The notes below the pieces were generated by a model that did no database searches, was not told the DNA's origin, and saw only the letters and a list, made by a program, of their open reading frames with translations. The position numbers and the translations under genes were made by a program. A DNA stretch of 64,000 nt from Annona cherimola (lineage: Eukaryota; Streptophyta; Magnoliopsida; Magnoliales; Annonaceae). Location: positions 49,095,174-49,159,173 of the forward strand of contig CM059975.1 of NCBI GenBank assembly GCA_030490835.1. The letters are read 5' to 3'. This document shows, piece after piece, positions 1 through 12,465 of this stretch; position 1 is the stretch's first letter; each line of letters begins with the position of its first letter.

Positions 1-180
1 TTGATATTTCTTGTAGTGCCACTAAGAAGAAATTTGTTTATCAATAACTCATTATTTTTATATTTAAGAAAATTTTTGATTTGGTTACTAAAATATTGTT
101 ATAAGTAAACAAATTTTTTCTTGCCAACAAAAGCATTACCATTAGTAAGAAAAATTTTCTTCGTATATAAACACATTATT

Positions 181-1197
181 AGGGGTGCAACTTGGGCCGG
201 GCTCAACCCGAACCAGGCTCGCCGAACCCGAATTGAAACAATGTTAAACTGGCAACTATAGAACCCGAGCCCAATTTTCCAGGTTCAACCCGAACTCGAA
301 TTGAAAAGAATTTGAACCCGGGTTGAACTAAACCCAAACCCAAATTATATATAACACATATATTTTATACTCCATTAAATAAAGTTTCATTCCCCTTATA
401 TATGTTATATTTATTTTATACCATATATAAACATTATTCCTCCTTAAATTCAATTATATAATATAATATTTTTATATTTTTTTTAGAAAAAAAAAGAGTT
501 TGGTTTAGTTGTAGTTTCAAAGAAAAAAAATAAAAACTATTTTTAGAACTTGAGATATTTTATTTGGTGTTTTAACTTAACTACTTATGTAGGATGTTAT
601 CATATAGTCATTTAAATATGATATTAGTAGTTAGATGTTTATTCTACTTGAAATAAATTTGTTGTAATTTATTTGACTTAATACTATGATTGTTGAATAT
701 TTTTTATTATGATTGACATTATAAGGTTTTCTTATAATTAGATATTAATGTTTATGTATATGTTTATGATATTAATATTAAATTGCAAAATAAAAAAATA
801 ATGTACCTATTCATTTTTTAAAACAGACTACTAGTCTACTTTTTTTTTAGAAATGACTATTAGTCTACTTAATATAAAGAGAATGTTTAAATAAATTTTT
901 TCTTCTTTACATTCTTAAACACTCTTGAATTTTTTCTTGAAAATAGAAAAATATCATTTTTAATTTTTTTAATGATAAATTTAAAGTTGAATAAGTATAA
1001 GATAGATAACAAATATATAGAATAATTTCAACTCAAATTCTAGCCCGAAACTCAACCTGAGCCCGAATTTCAAAAATAGGGTTAGGGTTTAGATTTATAA
1101 ATAGGGTTAGGGTTAGGGTTAGGGTTGAAGTTTTAAAAATAGGGTTAAGGTTAGTGTTGAGGCAAACCCGAGTTTCATGAGCCCGAGTTGCACCCCT
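181..1197. mobile_element. TIR element, family 'GGGTGCAAC' (copy 1)
   Basis: The ends are inverted copies: the left end reads AGGGGTGCAACTTGGGC and the right end is the complement of AGGGGTGCAACTCGGGC. GC-rich 'AACCCGA' motifs lie inside both ends and the core is AT-rich with no coding capacity. The flanks CACATTATT and TGCATCATT match at 6 of 9 bases, which would fit an old 9-bp duplication. A related copy at 58937-59822 interrupts a reading frame, which supports mobility. This is a non-autonomous DNA transposon; the superfamily is uncertain (Mutator-like preferred on duplication length). Confidence 0.6.
1078..1147. repeat. Telomere-like GGGTTA repeats inside the TIR element
   Basis: Four to five consecutive GGGTTA units plus degenerate GGGTTTA-type units with 'tataaata' spacers. 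They sit just inside the right TIR and grade into the element's own AACCCGA-type terminal motifs. They are therefore more likely part of the transposon than a relic of a telomere. Confidence 0.6.
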
Positions 1198-1758
1198 ATG
1201 CATCATTATAAGTAAGAAATATTTTTCTTGAATATACATTTTCTTTAATAGAAACTTTTTCTCTGATAAGGGTCAAAACAATATGCATTTATAAAAGAAT
1301 CTTTGACGATTAATTAAAATAAAAGTTAGAAAAGATAAGCAAAAAATCTTTGTTGAATTCATTGATCTCTTAGCCAAGCTTAATTTCTTCCCTTTACTTC
1401 CACTATAATTCTCTTCATTGCTTCCCACATGTAACATTGAAGGTAATATGTGATGACTTAGGGTAATTGCAGTAAATTTAAAATTTGGGCTAATGGAAGT
1501 GGTTTGTGGCAAATGACCTAGTTATGATTTGTGATTTGGGATATTCTTTGAATGATTTCGGAGATGTGTTAGTCATTGGTTTGACTAGATTTCATTTATT
1601 TGAAGTTTTTCCACGAGAGTGGATTTTGAGCTAAAAAGGAACAAAAAAGTCAAATATTGAATTTAATTGATTTTAAGGTGTTTATGAGCATGAGTATGAT
1701 GTCAATCATGATTAAAATATGTTAGGATAGTTTTACAATAGACTTAAATTATGCATTG

Positions 1759-4700
1759 TGTGGCGCCCCAAACCGAGTGTCACACCATGAGTCTTACTTC
1801 GGGACTGTTTATTAATTGGTAAATGTGATCAGGATTGTTGCCCTGTCACACGGCGGGTTCATTTCATAATTATACATTTGTGATTCACTCCATAAGAGTT
1901 ATCTCATAGTCCTTAGTCATTTTTACATCAACTTGCCTATCCAGGATTATCATCAAGTGCTAATATATATATTTAACATTTAATTCCTACACATCATGTC
2001 CATTAAATATCATGAAATTCCATGGTATTCATATCATATCATAATATACATTCATCATTTGTCAATAAAATTTTTCCATCATTCCGACATACACCACAGT
2101 GTAACAACATAAATTGCAATAAGTAGCAATCATCCAATTCATAATACATTTTTCCAATACATAGTAGCATACACAGGGACTCATAAAAATCATCATCATT
2201 CATTTAACATGTGTTCCTCCTTCGTAGCCATCCTCACACCTGTCTTAGGGTTTGGAAAAAAAATCGTGAGTATAATTCAATAAGCAAGCTGCATAGTTTT
2301 TCAGGCAATTCATTTTGTAGCCAAAGTTTGCATTTAAATATCATCTCGGAAATCAACATGATACCCACTCGTGGGCATTTTATGAAAAATGAAACATCTT
2401 ACCCATCATGGGTAAATCATGAATAATGATATGCATTATTATCATTAAAACCTGAACATCATATGATGGTACACTAGCTAGGCGACCTTCTCATCATCCC
2501 GCTCCCATCTCAAGGAGGGTGCCGCCGGCCTTTAGCCTATCTTAGCGACTTGGCCGCACTAGAGGGAGACAATTGGTCCGCTTACATCTCAATAATATTC
2601 AATAAAATATTATACAATCCATTTACAAAAGTTATAGGAATATTAAATAACATTTCAAACAACATGTTGGGTTGGCCATCCTTAAATAATTCCAAAAGCA
2701 ATTAAACATTCATTTGCAAGATAATTCAAAGCATTTGAATAGAATTTGCAATATTTTGTCTTAATTTTGAGAAAGCAAGTTTTAAAAAGTTGCTTGCTTA
2801 CCTGAATTTACTTCAATTTTCTTTGTCAACTTTCTCTTTATTTTGCCTATACACATAAGAATGACATCGCACTCATATACATAATTTCATATGCTTGCAT
2901 ATAATATAGTTTTCCAACCCACATAATTTCTATTAACTTACATAACCCACTTGTATTTTCAAGTTGGGTGTTCATACATAACCACTTAACTTGTGCACCA
3001 TATCATCCATTCTTCATTTTTAATACCCTTATTTGGGGTAAACTTCAAGTTTATTATAATCTTTCATTTAACTCACATATGAAGGTTCATTATTTCTCAT
3101 TTTCCATTTAACACCTATTTTTTACATTTCTCACATTGGTGCTCACTTTAGGCACATACTTAAGAGTTAGAGCTTTACATATTAATCCAAATTTTTGGGA
3201 TTTCTTAAATTTTATCAAAACAGCCCCTTATTTTCATATTTTAACATATTTCCTTCCATTTTTTTCATTTTAGCAATTCATATTAAGTCATTTCTCATTC
3301 CTATCATCTATACCCTTCATGTGTACCCTCTTAGTTACACATATATTATGTGTTATAAAAATTTTTCCAAAAAAGAAACTTGTCCTCCATTTAAGCTTAA
3401 TTAAAAAACTTAATTAACACATAATTTAGGGTATAATCATGAGATTAAAGTCCCTTAATCACAAAACTCCAAAACAGCACTTTTTCCACCTTGATTTCCC
3501 ACGCGATATCCTTTTCTTGCTCCCACATCATGATATGCTTCATAAAAGATTTTTATTTTTTAAATTCCAACCCTTGGACATCCTTTTCTTGCTCCTTATT
3601 TAGGATATTTTCATGGAAATAAAGTTCATAAATCAAGTTGCCCAAAATAGAAACTTTCCATCCCATCTTTCTCCCTCCTTTGGACGTCCATGTGTCATGA
3701 CCTACCAACACAAAAAATTTTATTTATTTTTCAGCCCTATACTTGGACGTCCATATACCCTATGTCTAGGGTATTTTACCCTTCAATTCAACCAAATATC
3801 AGTTGGTTAAATTCATGCACAATTTCCATCTCAAAAGAGTAGAAATTTCATCATATTGTCAACTCTATGTTTTACCCTTCCAAGGTTTCTAAATCATGCT
3901 TGGTTCAACATATATTAATCATGAAAATATGTAACATAATTCAAACACGTCACATGCTTAAAACAGAAACTTAAATGGTATTTTCCAAAAATGTCAGCAA
4001 GATATTCTTAGGTTAATCAACCCTAAATTCATACCTAGCATGCTTAAACCTATGAATTGAATCCACTAACTTGTTTAGCACTTATTAACCTTATTAAAGG
4101 CTCATTAAACCATCATTTAGGGTTCATAAATAAATCATTTTATGACCCCATAAATTGAGCTTGAAAAACTTAGAAATTTACAACTCAAACTTGGTTAGAT
4201 ACCTACTTGATCTTGAGTAGTTTCACTCCAACTTTAGCAATCTTGGTTTGCTCATCTTCTCCTCCTCTTTTCCTCCTCTTTTTCTCCTCTTTTTCTCCTT
4301 GTTTTCCCCTGGCCTTCGACGTTCACTAGAGTTGGTCCTTAGTTTTTTTTTTCTTCCCAAGCAAGCTGTCCACTAGGAACGTCCCCTCTCTCTCTCTCTT
4401 ACTTATATATTGTTGCCCATTTTATTTTTAATTTCCACTTCATTTGAGGTGTGGATAATGCTCATAATTATCCATTTGTTGCTGGCATCATTATCCATTG
4501 ATTTCAATTTTTACAGATTTTTAAAAGTGAAAAACCTGCTCACTTGTAGCCTTGGATGTCCCCTCTTGCTACCCTCCTTTTTGAATTTTTGTGACTACAA
4601 ACAACCACCCTAATTCCAGCCATTAATCCCCTAGGATATTGCTATAACTTTTACCCTCATTGTCTGAATTTTTGAATTTCTAAAAATCCATCAAAAATCC

Positions 4701-5344
4701 ACATCATCAATGGCTTTAACTTCTTTGACTTTTCCATTTATGGCACGTCCCCCTTTTTGAAGACAAGTCAACCACTTTTGTCTTTTTGTGATTAAGAATT
4801 TTTCATGCTAATTAGCTTAATCAAAACCCATTCATATGATTAACTATATCGTTTTAACCATTCATGACAAATTTCATCTCAAAACGACCTTTCTAGCGTA
4901 AGTTATGACCATTTGAAATTGTCTTTTGGATTTGGATGAAATTAAATAATTGTCACCCTAATTAAATTATAATTTTCATAATCAACTCTATTCATAAGAT
5001 TGAGTACACCATCATGTGCTTACCTTTCAAATTTCACGTCATTCCGCCTTATAAGCATCAAGTTATGAATTTTCTAACTTTTATCACATGAAATCCATAA
5101 TTATCACCATAATTTTCATTAATTAAATCATAATGTATGAGATAATTATTCATAACTTATCCTCATTTTCTAAACCTTATTAGGTCTCTTTATACACATT
5201 AACCCACATTGAGCTATGGTGATTAACTTAATTACCTTTCTTAATCCATAGCCTTAAAATCATTTAATCGATTGAATAATATAATAAATTCAAATTTACA
5301 TGCCTAATTTACATATATGGTCCTAAATAAGTTTGGGTATCACA
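1759..5344 (-). mobile_element. Solo LTR A (3.6 kb)
   Basis: The ends are TGTGGCGCCCC... and ...GGGTATCACA, flanked by CATTG (1754-1758) and CATTT (5345-5349), a 5-bp target duplication with one change. The left 150 bases are the reverse complement of the right end of solo LTR B (15700-15848), including the GGCGCCCCA/TGGGGCGTC terminus, the stretch around 'gatcaggattgttg' and the rRNA-unrelated 'gccgccggcc' landmark near 2520. The two are therefore the same family in opposite orientation. A CT-rich tract lies at 4250-4400. There is no coding sequence and no primer site beside it. Confidence 0.75.
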
Positions 5345-5742
5345 CATTTAAATTGAGGTGATAGAGCCTAGTGATGGAGATTTTGCTTCAAAGAAAATGA
5401 GAGAGTCAAAATGAGTAAGAAACCTTGATGGAAGTTAATATATGTAACAAAGATACTCTTAGCATCATACAAATATATCAATGTTTCATTGAGTTGAGTT
5501 TGAAATGTTAATTTTATGATTTAAAGTAATATAAGTTACATTGTGATGATTCAGTAGAAAAGAACTTGACAGATGAAATTTTGCAAATGTGATGAGACTT
5601 AGTGATTTTTAGCATGGATGACATGTCAGATATAAATATGATTTGTGGGAAGTAATTTTAGAAGTATTAAAGTTGATGAATGTTACTTGGGTCAATAAGA
5701 TTTCTTTTAGAGACAAAATGATTAAAGAGTTAGGTTGATGGG

Positions 5743-7509
5743 TGTAACACCCCATTCCAAGAATTACTCAAGAACTAGTCAAGGGGTACTACATAATCTA
5801 AGAAAAATTAGGCAACATCTCCCCATAACATACAAGGGGTAATATGAAATACATGACCTGATATTCATAACATTTCCATCTGTAACATTCAATCCTATTT
5901 ATATACTTGCATCTTCATATAATAAGAACATTCATATAGAAGGAAATCATTAAATATTTTCCTTACACATCAAACAGATATAATAGTCATGCATATATGC
6001 ATCAACAAGGATTATAATCCAATCTGAAATACCAAATACATTATAGTTGTCAAAGCGAATCCGCTTAAATAATTGTCTACATATATGATTATCAAAAAGA
6101 GCACAAATCTAAAAGAACTGAAATCAACATATTGTGCTAGGGTCTCTCATGTTTGATCTTCAACTTGTCCCATCCTTAAGTTCCCCTTCTGACCTGCGAT
6201 CTAAAAGCACAATAACAAATGATATGAGTCTAAATAGACCCAGTAAGTAGATAGTGGTTAGCACAAAGTGAAAATAAGCATAATGATGGATACTCATATA
6301 GTGATGAAGCTAATACACATGGGTCTAATACCCACTCCCATGATCGTATGCATATAACCATACACACAAATTGAACAACACAATCAATCATCTACTCATG
6401 TCCATAAAGGGCCATGAACAATCCTCTCCTCATGTAAATCAGGGGCCATGAACAACCCTTACAACCAACTATTTGAGATAACACATCATACATAACAGAC
6501 AATGAAACTCGTCGCAAACCACACATACAACATAAACACAATTCAGATTCAACACATAAATCTGTCACACAAGCATTTTATCAAACACATGATAGGTGCG
6601 AAATGAAGGAACCTTAAATTCATACTCTCGATTGGGGCAATTCAATTCACGTCACATTCCAACAATATAAAAACTGCTAAGAAGTCTTTTACATCACAGA
6701 AATCGCGCATTCAAAGTAAATTCCCCATGAACCCTAACTGTTACGAACTCTACGCCTAATACTATGGAGTCGTTAGAAGCTATACATTCCCTCTAGCCTC
6801 ACATCGTGTTTAACATAAAATTCCATCACTAAATCGAGAAGGGGCGACATCTACTTACATTGACCGTGATCCCTCCCAAGACAGCGACCCTAGATGTGGA
6901 CTGTAGAAATTCGGAGCCTTGGAGCTTCCTGGACTCGGATTTATGACCTTCAAGGTAGTTGGTATAGTTTCCCTCAAGAGATCACGGGTGGTTCGAACTG
7001 AGTGGAAGAGAAAGTAGAAGAGGAGCGAAGAACCAGAAGAGGAGGAGAAGAGAACGCAGTCGGGCGCGAAATGGGATGAAGCCCCAGAGCGCGGGCCGCT
7101 TATGTTAATAGAATCCATTGAGTCAGGTCGGGGCATGGGTCGGGTCCAGTCGCAATTAGTAATTTAATTCCCCGCTCCTACAACTTAATAATTAAAAATT
7201 TCTCCGGGGGCGCTGCCCCCTTCACCCCCGCGACCTGACCGGTCAGGTCGAACCCCGTACCTACTCTGCGAAGGAAAAAAAAATAGTTATAGTGCTTAAC
7301 AATGACACACTAATTATACACATTTAAATTTATACTCAGTGTGCTAAGATCATAATACATGCATATATGCACTATATATTCCCTAGATACTATATTCATA
7401 TATGTTATGCATCCATTAACATTATAAACTCCTAGTGGCATGTTCATAAGTTATCTCATAAATAGAGAAGGGTTATAATGAAAATAAAATAAAATACCTG
7501 GTCCTTACA
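5743..7509 (+). mobile_element. Solo LTR C (1.77 kb)
   Basis: It begins TGTAACACCCCATTCC and ends GTCCTTACA. It is flanked by a perfect 5-bp duplication ATGGG (5738-5742 and 7510-7514). The host LTR sequence resumes at 7515 in register with the copy at 63140-63170, so the insertion boundary is well supported. The TGTAACACCC start is typical of plant gypsy LTRs. The short ORF at 6855-7136 on the minus strand has no recognisable domain and I treat it as chance. Confidence 0.85.
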
Positions 7510-8019
7510 ATGGGTCAAATTCTGTATGAGCCTTATTTTAATTAAAGAAATATTGTAAATGTGATCTTAAGGTGATAAGAGAGGTGGAAGGATGATTAGA
7601 TTTGTGTAGAAATTATTTTTGTCATATAGAAATTTAAGTTGTGAATGGGTGAAAATTTTTAATAAATGACATGTAGTAAAGTGCATTTTATAAATTTTAT
7701 CTTGAGAATTTTGAGTTATTATAAAAATATAGTATTTTAAGTTGAAAATTCAATAGAAAAATTGTCTTAGTTGGAGTTGTGTAGAGAAAATTATAAACGA
7801 CACAAATGAAGTTTGCAAAATAATATGGTGATAAGTTTTCCCCCAAGAAACCATAGGCCATGTTTTTATAGAGGGCCAACATGGGGAGAAAAAACATGGT
7901 CTTTTGTTTTCTAAACATCGGGCATGTTTTCATTGGAGGTATAGTTAAAGGATGTGTGGTTTTATTTCATTTTGCTCCCATTTATTCTCCCTTTCTTCCC
8001 TTACATCCCTACCTTCAAG

Positions 8020-9682
8020 ATTTTGGTCTCGAGCTTGTGCAAAACCCAAGAGGGGAGGGGTGAATTAGGTTCTTTTGAAATTCTTTTGGTATATTGAAAG
8101 TAACCCCTTGTAAACTAGATCTCCTTGAATGAAAACGAAACAAGAGAAACAATGTTCGACACAATATTATAGTGGTTCAGGACAACCCTCCCTACTCCAA
8201 TCCTCCAAAAATACACCTTTGTGTATTGGGTTCCACTATATCAAAGAGAATACAACTAGAGCCCCTGCTCTTTTCTAGATTATAAATCGAGGAGGCCTTA
8301 TAGTTATCACACAAGTAGGTGGTGTGAGTCATACACCAACCACATACTACTTGTCTTCACTTGGTCTTGGTCTCTAAACCAGACCAAGTGGAATCATAAA
8401 AATAATGGATGGAAATGAAAATCTACACTTTACTGATGTGTAGAAAAGGTTTCAACATGTAGAAGAACGTGTAAAGTGAGTTGATAAGAGATCGCTTTAG
8501 TTCTTGCAATGAATGACACAATTCTTCTTGTAGATCACTTTAATGAGCCCTTAAGTTCTTGTAAGTTGGAAGGTGGATGCTTAATCAATGCTTTAACTAA
8601 CCCTCTATACTTTATTTATTGTGTCTTAAATAGAAAGGGAATAAATTCAAATGTTACAAGGTAGGTGGCGTGCATTTAATGTGCTAACGTTTAAAATTTT
8701 CTGACAGTTACGACGCAAGTCACTTTTGGAGTCGACTTCTAATGCGACTTCACCCAAGTCGCAAACTGGAGTCGACTTAGGTTGCGACTTCGTCTTTCAA
8801 AGCTTCAATCTTCAAGCTTCAAGTTCCATTTGGGGTCAACTTGGCCACTGAAGTTGACTTGGATTGTGACTTTACAGTTCATCTTGCTCTTTGAAACTTT
8901 AGTGCTTCACAATCTTAATCCTTTTGCATACATGTCTTTGATTTCTTCAAATAATTTCTTCAAAAGCTTTCATGGTCCTTGGTTCTTTTTTATCATTAGG
9001 CTTGGCCTCATCCACTTGAAGGTTCACTAATGGGCTTATGACTTGGATCTTAAATCATATAAATATAATGTTGCTTAAGCCATATATGTCATTCTCGTTA
9101 TTGAAACTTCTTGGTTTTAGTCCTCTTGTACTCAATGGAATGCTGGGGTCGATGTGGTTTGCAAAATCCTTAAAATTTGCATTTCTGCCACATCACGATG
9201 TTAACCATTTCTGTAAAAAAAAGGTTGACCATTTGCTTGCTCCTGTTGAGACAACATGAAAGCTGAACCAAAAGGTTGACATTTTTCCTTTTTTGTAAAA
9301 TAAGAATTTTATAAAAAAGTTCTGCTTCAATCATGTTAATCCACTCAAGATAATCATAAATGAATAAACCAATTTTAATTCAAGATTAAGCATATTGCAA
9401 AGAGCATATTCCATGATTATTCCAGGTGAAGTTATCAATTGAGCATATTTCAAAATTATTCCAAGCATTTCAAAAGCATATTCCATTTTCAAATTTGAAG
9501 CTCAATCTTATCACAATTAGTATTATAAACTCAAAATGATAATTTTACAAATGAACCACACTTTTCAAAATCATGTTCAAGAGCACTAAACAGAAATTTT
9601 CAAAATCAAAATCAAGAGCACAAAAGCACATCCTTTTATCATCATCACAGCCAATAAAAAGAGGTAATTACATATGTTCGCA
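8020..9682 (-). mobile_element. Decayed Sirevirus (element 3): 3' LTR
   Basis: The left end resembles the LTR end of elements 1 and 2 (compare 'cccaagaggggaggggtgaatt' at 8044 and 26209). The middle keeps the 'tatagtggttc..' block (8170-8190), the 51-bp-unit landmark 'ctcttttctagatt', and two GTCGAC modules near 8733 and 8772. It is followed immediately by a polypurine tract on the minus strand (9683-9696). Many differences from the young copies show that it is old. Confidence 0.7.
8705..8795. repeat. Two GTCGAC modules in the old Sirevirus LTR
   Basis: Here 'gagtcgactt' occurs twice, flanked by AAGTCGCA/TGCGACTT half-sites, as in the young elements. Only two clear modules are present, against nine or ten in elements 1 and 2. 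Confidence 0.75.
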
Positions 9683-9696
9683 TTCTTCCCCCTTTT
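9683..9696 (-). promoter_or_regulatory. Polypurine tract of element 3
   Basis: The plus strand reads ttcttcccccttttg, i.e. CAAAAGGGGGAAGAA in the sense direction. It abuts the LTR end and matches the AAAAAGGGGGAGAT tract of elements 1 and 2 in position and composition. It would prime plus-strand DNA synthesis. Confidence 0.65.
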
Positions 9697-12049
9697 GATG
9701 ATGAAAAAACACATAAATCATTGTTAAATATTGCTCTCCCTGTCACATTATTCATATTGCTGCTCCCTTATTAACAACCATTGTTAAATATGCTTCCCCT
9801 ATCACATTGCTCATATTACTGCTCTTCTATCAACATGCTCACAATGGTTGTATTTCTCCTCCTTTTTGTCATTATCACAAAGTGATGAAAATAAATCAAC
9901 AGACATTAGTAATAAAACACAAATTTCAGTGCTAATGTATCCAAAATATAGACATATAGGAGTTTAACAAAATCAAACAAATATTAATAAGTCTTGAAAG
10001 ATATTTTGAGAAATTAAAATGGTCTTATAAGAACTTAGAAAATTAAAAAACTCTTCTTGGTATGTTTCTTTTGAGAATGTGCAACCTCCTCATCTCTTCT
10101 TTTTTAGAGACTATGTCAAACTTGGTACTGAATAGTACTTTCAGCTTACTTGCTCAGAGTGAAAACTTTCTTTAAAATAACTTTTTGATTTCTCTTTAAA
10201 GATTGACCTGAAATGAACTTTTAAATAGAAACTTTTTGCATAAAGATAGTTCATTTGTTCATTCAAACAGTGTATATGAAGTTTTCAAATATGAAAGTTT
10301 GGGAGAAGGTAAAGAATTTAGAGAAGATGATTTGGAATGTGGAGCTAGTTTTTTTTTGAAGAAGAATTTCAACAATAAGATATTTGATCGAATTTGCACC
10401 CTTTGACATTCTTTTTTCAAAAAATCAAGATGAGAAATTTTCAAAGCAAAATAACCAGCCAAGAACTTATTCAAGGTAGTCAAGTCCACTGTGTGTTTTG
10501 TGATAGATAGTTTAGAAATAATTTTAATGGAAGGATTAGAGCATGAAGGTTGATGTTTAGGTTTAGAGATGGTTCTTTCCTTTTCTTATCAGATTCCTCC
10601 ACATTTTACCTTGAGATCCACCTTCTTTACTATGAGGTCTCATATCACTTGAAGTCCTCTACTCTTTGGATATTGAAGGCTAGTTTTCATCATTAGCTTG
10701 TTTGCGTTTCATTCTTTTGAGCAAAATTCTTCAATTACGTTGTAGAAGTTAGATTCGGTGAGTCCTTCCTATCTCAAATCTAGACCAATGAGCCTGAACA
10801 ACGGAGTAAAAAACATTTCATACGACAAATTCATGATAAAAGCATGTCCTTCAGTAGTAAATTTATATCTTTCAACATATTTGTATCACCATTCACTTTC
10901 TTAAGTTGAAAATAGAAAAAATTTTCTTTGAAATAATTCACATGCATTTTTCTCTTGAATGTGTTGAGGTTGTACCTTTGAACATTCTTTCACTTTACAT
11001 TCTTTTTACTCTTGAAGGCGTTGAAGTTGAACCTTTGATGTGAACTATTTTTATCAAAAATGCTTCAGATAAAGGAGATACACATTTGGATTTTTATATT
11101 TTTTTTCCACAATGAAAATATCTAAAATTCTTATAATCCTTAGAGGAGATTTCTCAGAAAATATGTCATCCACTTTTCTCTTTCCTTTCTATTTGTAAGT
11201 TATTTTAGAATCAGATTTGGTAAGAGCTATTTAGGTTATAGTTTGATTTTGAGAAACTACTTTTCAAGAAAGACAAGATCTTGGAAAAATGGATTTAATT
11301 TTGGTTTCATTGTGATTTTAGCTAGTTGGTTTGGTTTGGAATTCTGACTAGGGATGATGGTTAATCGTTTGGTTAAGTAAGAATAGGGTAGTGAGGTTAG
11401 GAATAGGATTTTGGTGGGAAGATTGATGTGTTTTGGTTGTAATGAAGGATACACAGTAGATGGACATTAAATGTATGACATTCATAGTTGAATAACCAAT
11501 GGAAGCAATAAAGAATCAAATTCAGAAGTGAATTTTCAAATTTTTGTGAGCAAAAAAATAGAATATGAAAACAGAGAGAAAAGAAATGGAGAATGATGAC
11601 AACCTTAAACAAAATGAGGTTAATGAAAGAAATCAATATAAAAGAAGTTTGTCTCACCAATTCTGATTGTCAATAGAACACCCTCAAATTGCTAAGTTGT
11701 CCAAACCCTAAAGAAAAGATTTTGAAATGAAAACATACATCTCTTGAAACATTTTTGTTCTTCTCTATTCAAATAAAACTGTCGACCTTTTCACAAAAAC
11801 TATTGACATTTTCATGTCAATTTCAAAAAATAAAAATCATGAAATATTTAAGCTCAATTTGATCCATTAATCTTAAACTATCATACAAATATGATCAATA
11901 ACACTTAATATTTTATAGAAAAGTAGTTTAATAAAAATGGTCTCCAATTGATCTTCAATAAGAATAAATTCCAAGCATTGCACATGATCTTGAATGAAAT
12001 TTTACTTCACAATGTTGTGATTTTATTCATTTTGATACTTGCTTTGATT
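9697..12049 (-). other. Decayed internal region of element 3, no gene
   Basis: The position between the polypurine tract and the gag/pol junction should hold ORF3 and pol. I see neither the integrase nor the RT motifs. Only scattered weak similarity to an ORF3 leader is visible (a GTCGAC at about 11783 and purine-rich DNA at 11550-11600). About 2.35 kb is far too short for pol plus ORF3, so a large deletion is implied. Confidence 0.45.
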
Positions 12050-12465
12050 CTTTTTATTTTTAAAATTTTCTTTTTATTATCAGTCACACGATGAGAGCAA
12101 TCATTATCCATGTACCGTCTTATTACAGTTTCCTGCAAAATAAAAAATTTATGTCATTGATACCCATCGCATGGGTCCACCTTTGTTAGTGCAAATATAC
12201 GTGGTCATTTTAGTTTCTAAATGAGGTTAACACCTTAGGTCTGCATTCTCTTTAATGGGCAAATAAATGAAAAATGGTAATGAGAACAACAAAAATGACA
12301 ATTTATTATGAGTAGAAATTTTCTTAGATAATTGTTTTTCATGTTGTTGGTTTTCTGCAGATTTCAAAGATTCATTTTCATTTGTCAAATTTTGAATATT
12401 TTCATGCAGTTTCAAACGTTTCAATCTCTCACATTCAATTTTTTTCTTCAGTTTGACATACTTTT
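12050..12465 (-). pseudogene. Element 3 gag C-terminus and protease start (decayed)
   Basis: On the minus strand, the sequence near 12075-12105 encodes a degenerate version of the retroviral-type aspartic protease start, with Asp-Asn-Asp where elements 1 and 2 have Asp-Ser-Gly. The end-of-gag landmark 'tacccatcgcatgggtccac' near 12162 matches the gag end of element 1. The open stretch 12227-12424 is a Lys/Glu/Asn-rich coiled-coil-like segment (LTNENESLKSAEN) corresponding to residues 410-460 of the intact gag. Stops and frameshifts separate these parts. It continues across solo LTR B at 15854-16196. Confidence 0.65.

Noticed and set aside
1078..1147. True telomere or telomere-fusion relic
   Set aside because: Short, six-base units, enclosed by the TIRs of a transposon.
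6855..7136. 93-aa minus-strand ORF
   Set aside because: Lies wholly inside solo LTR C; no recognisable domain.
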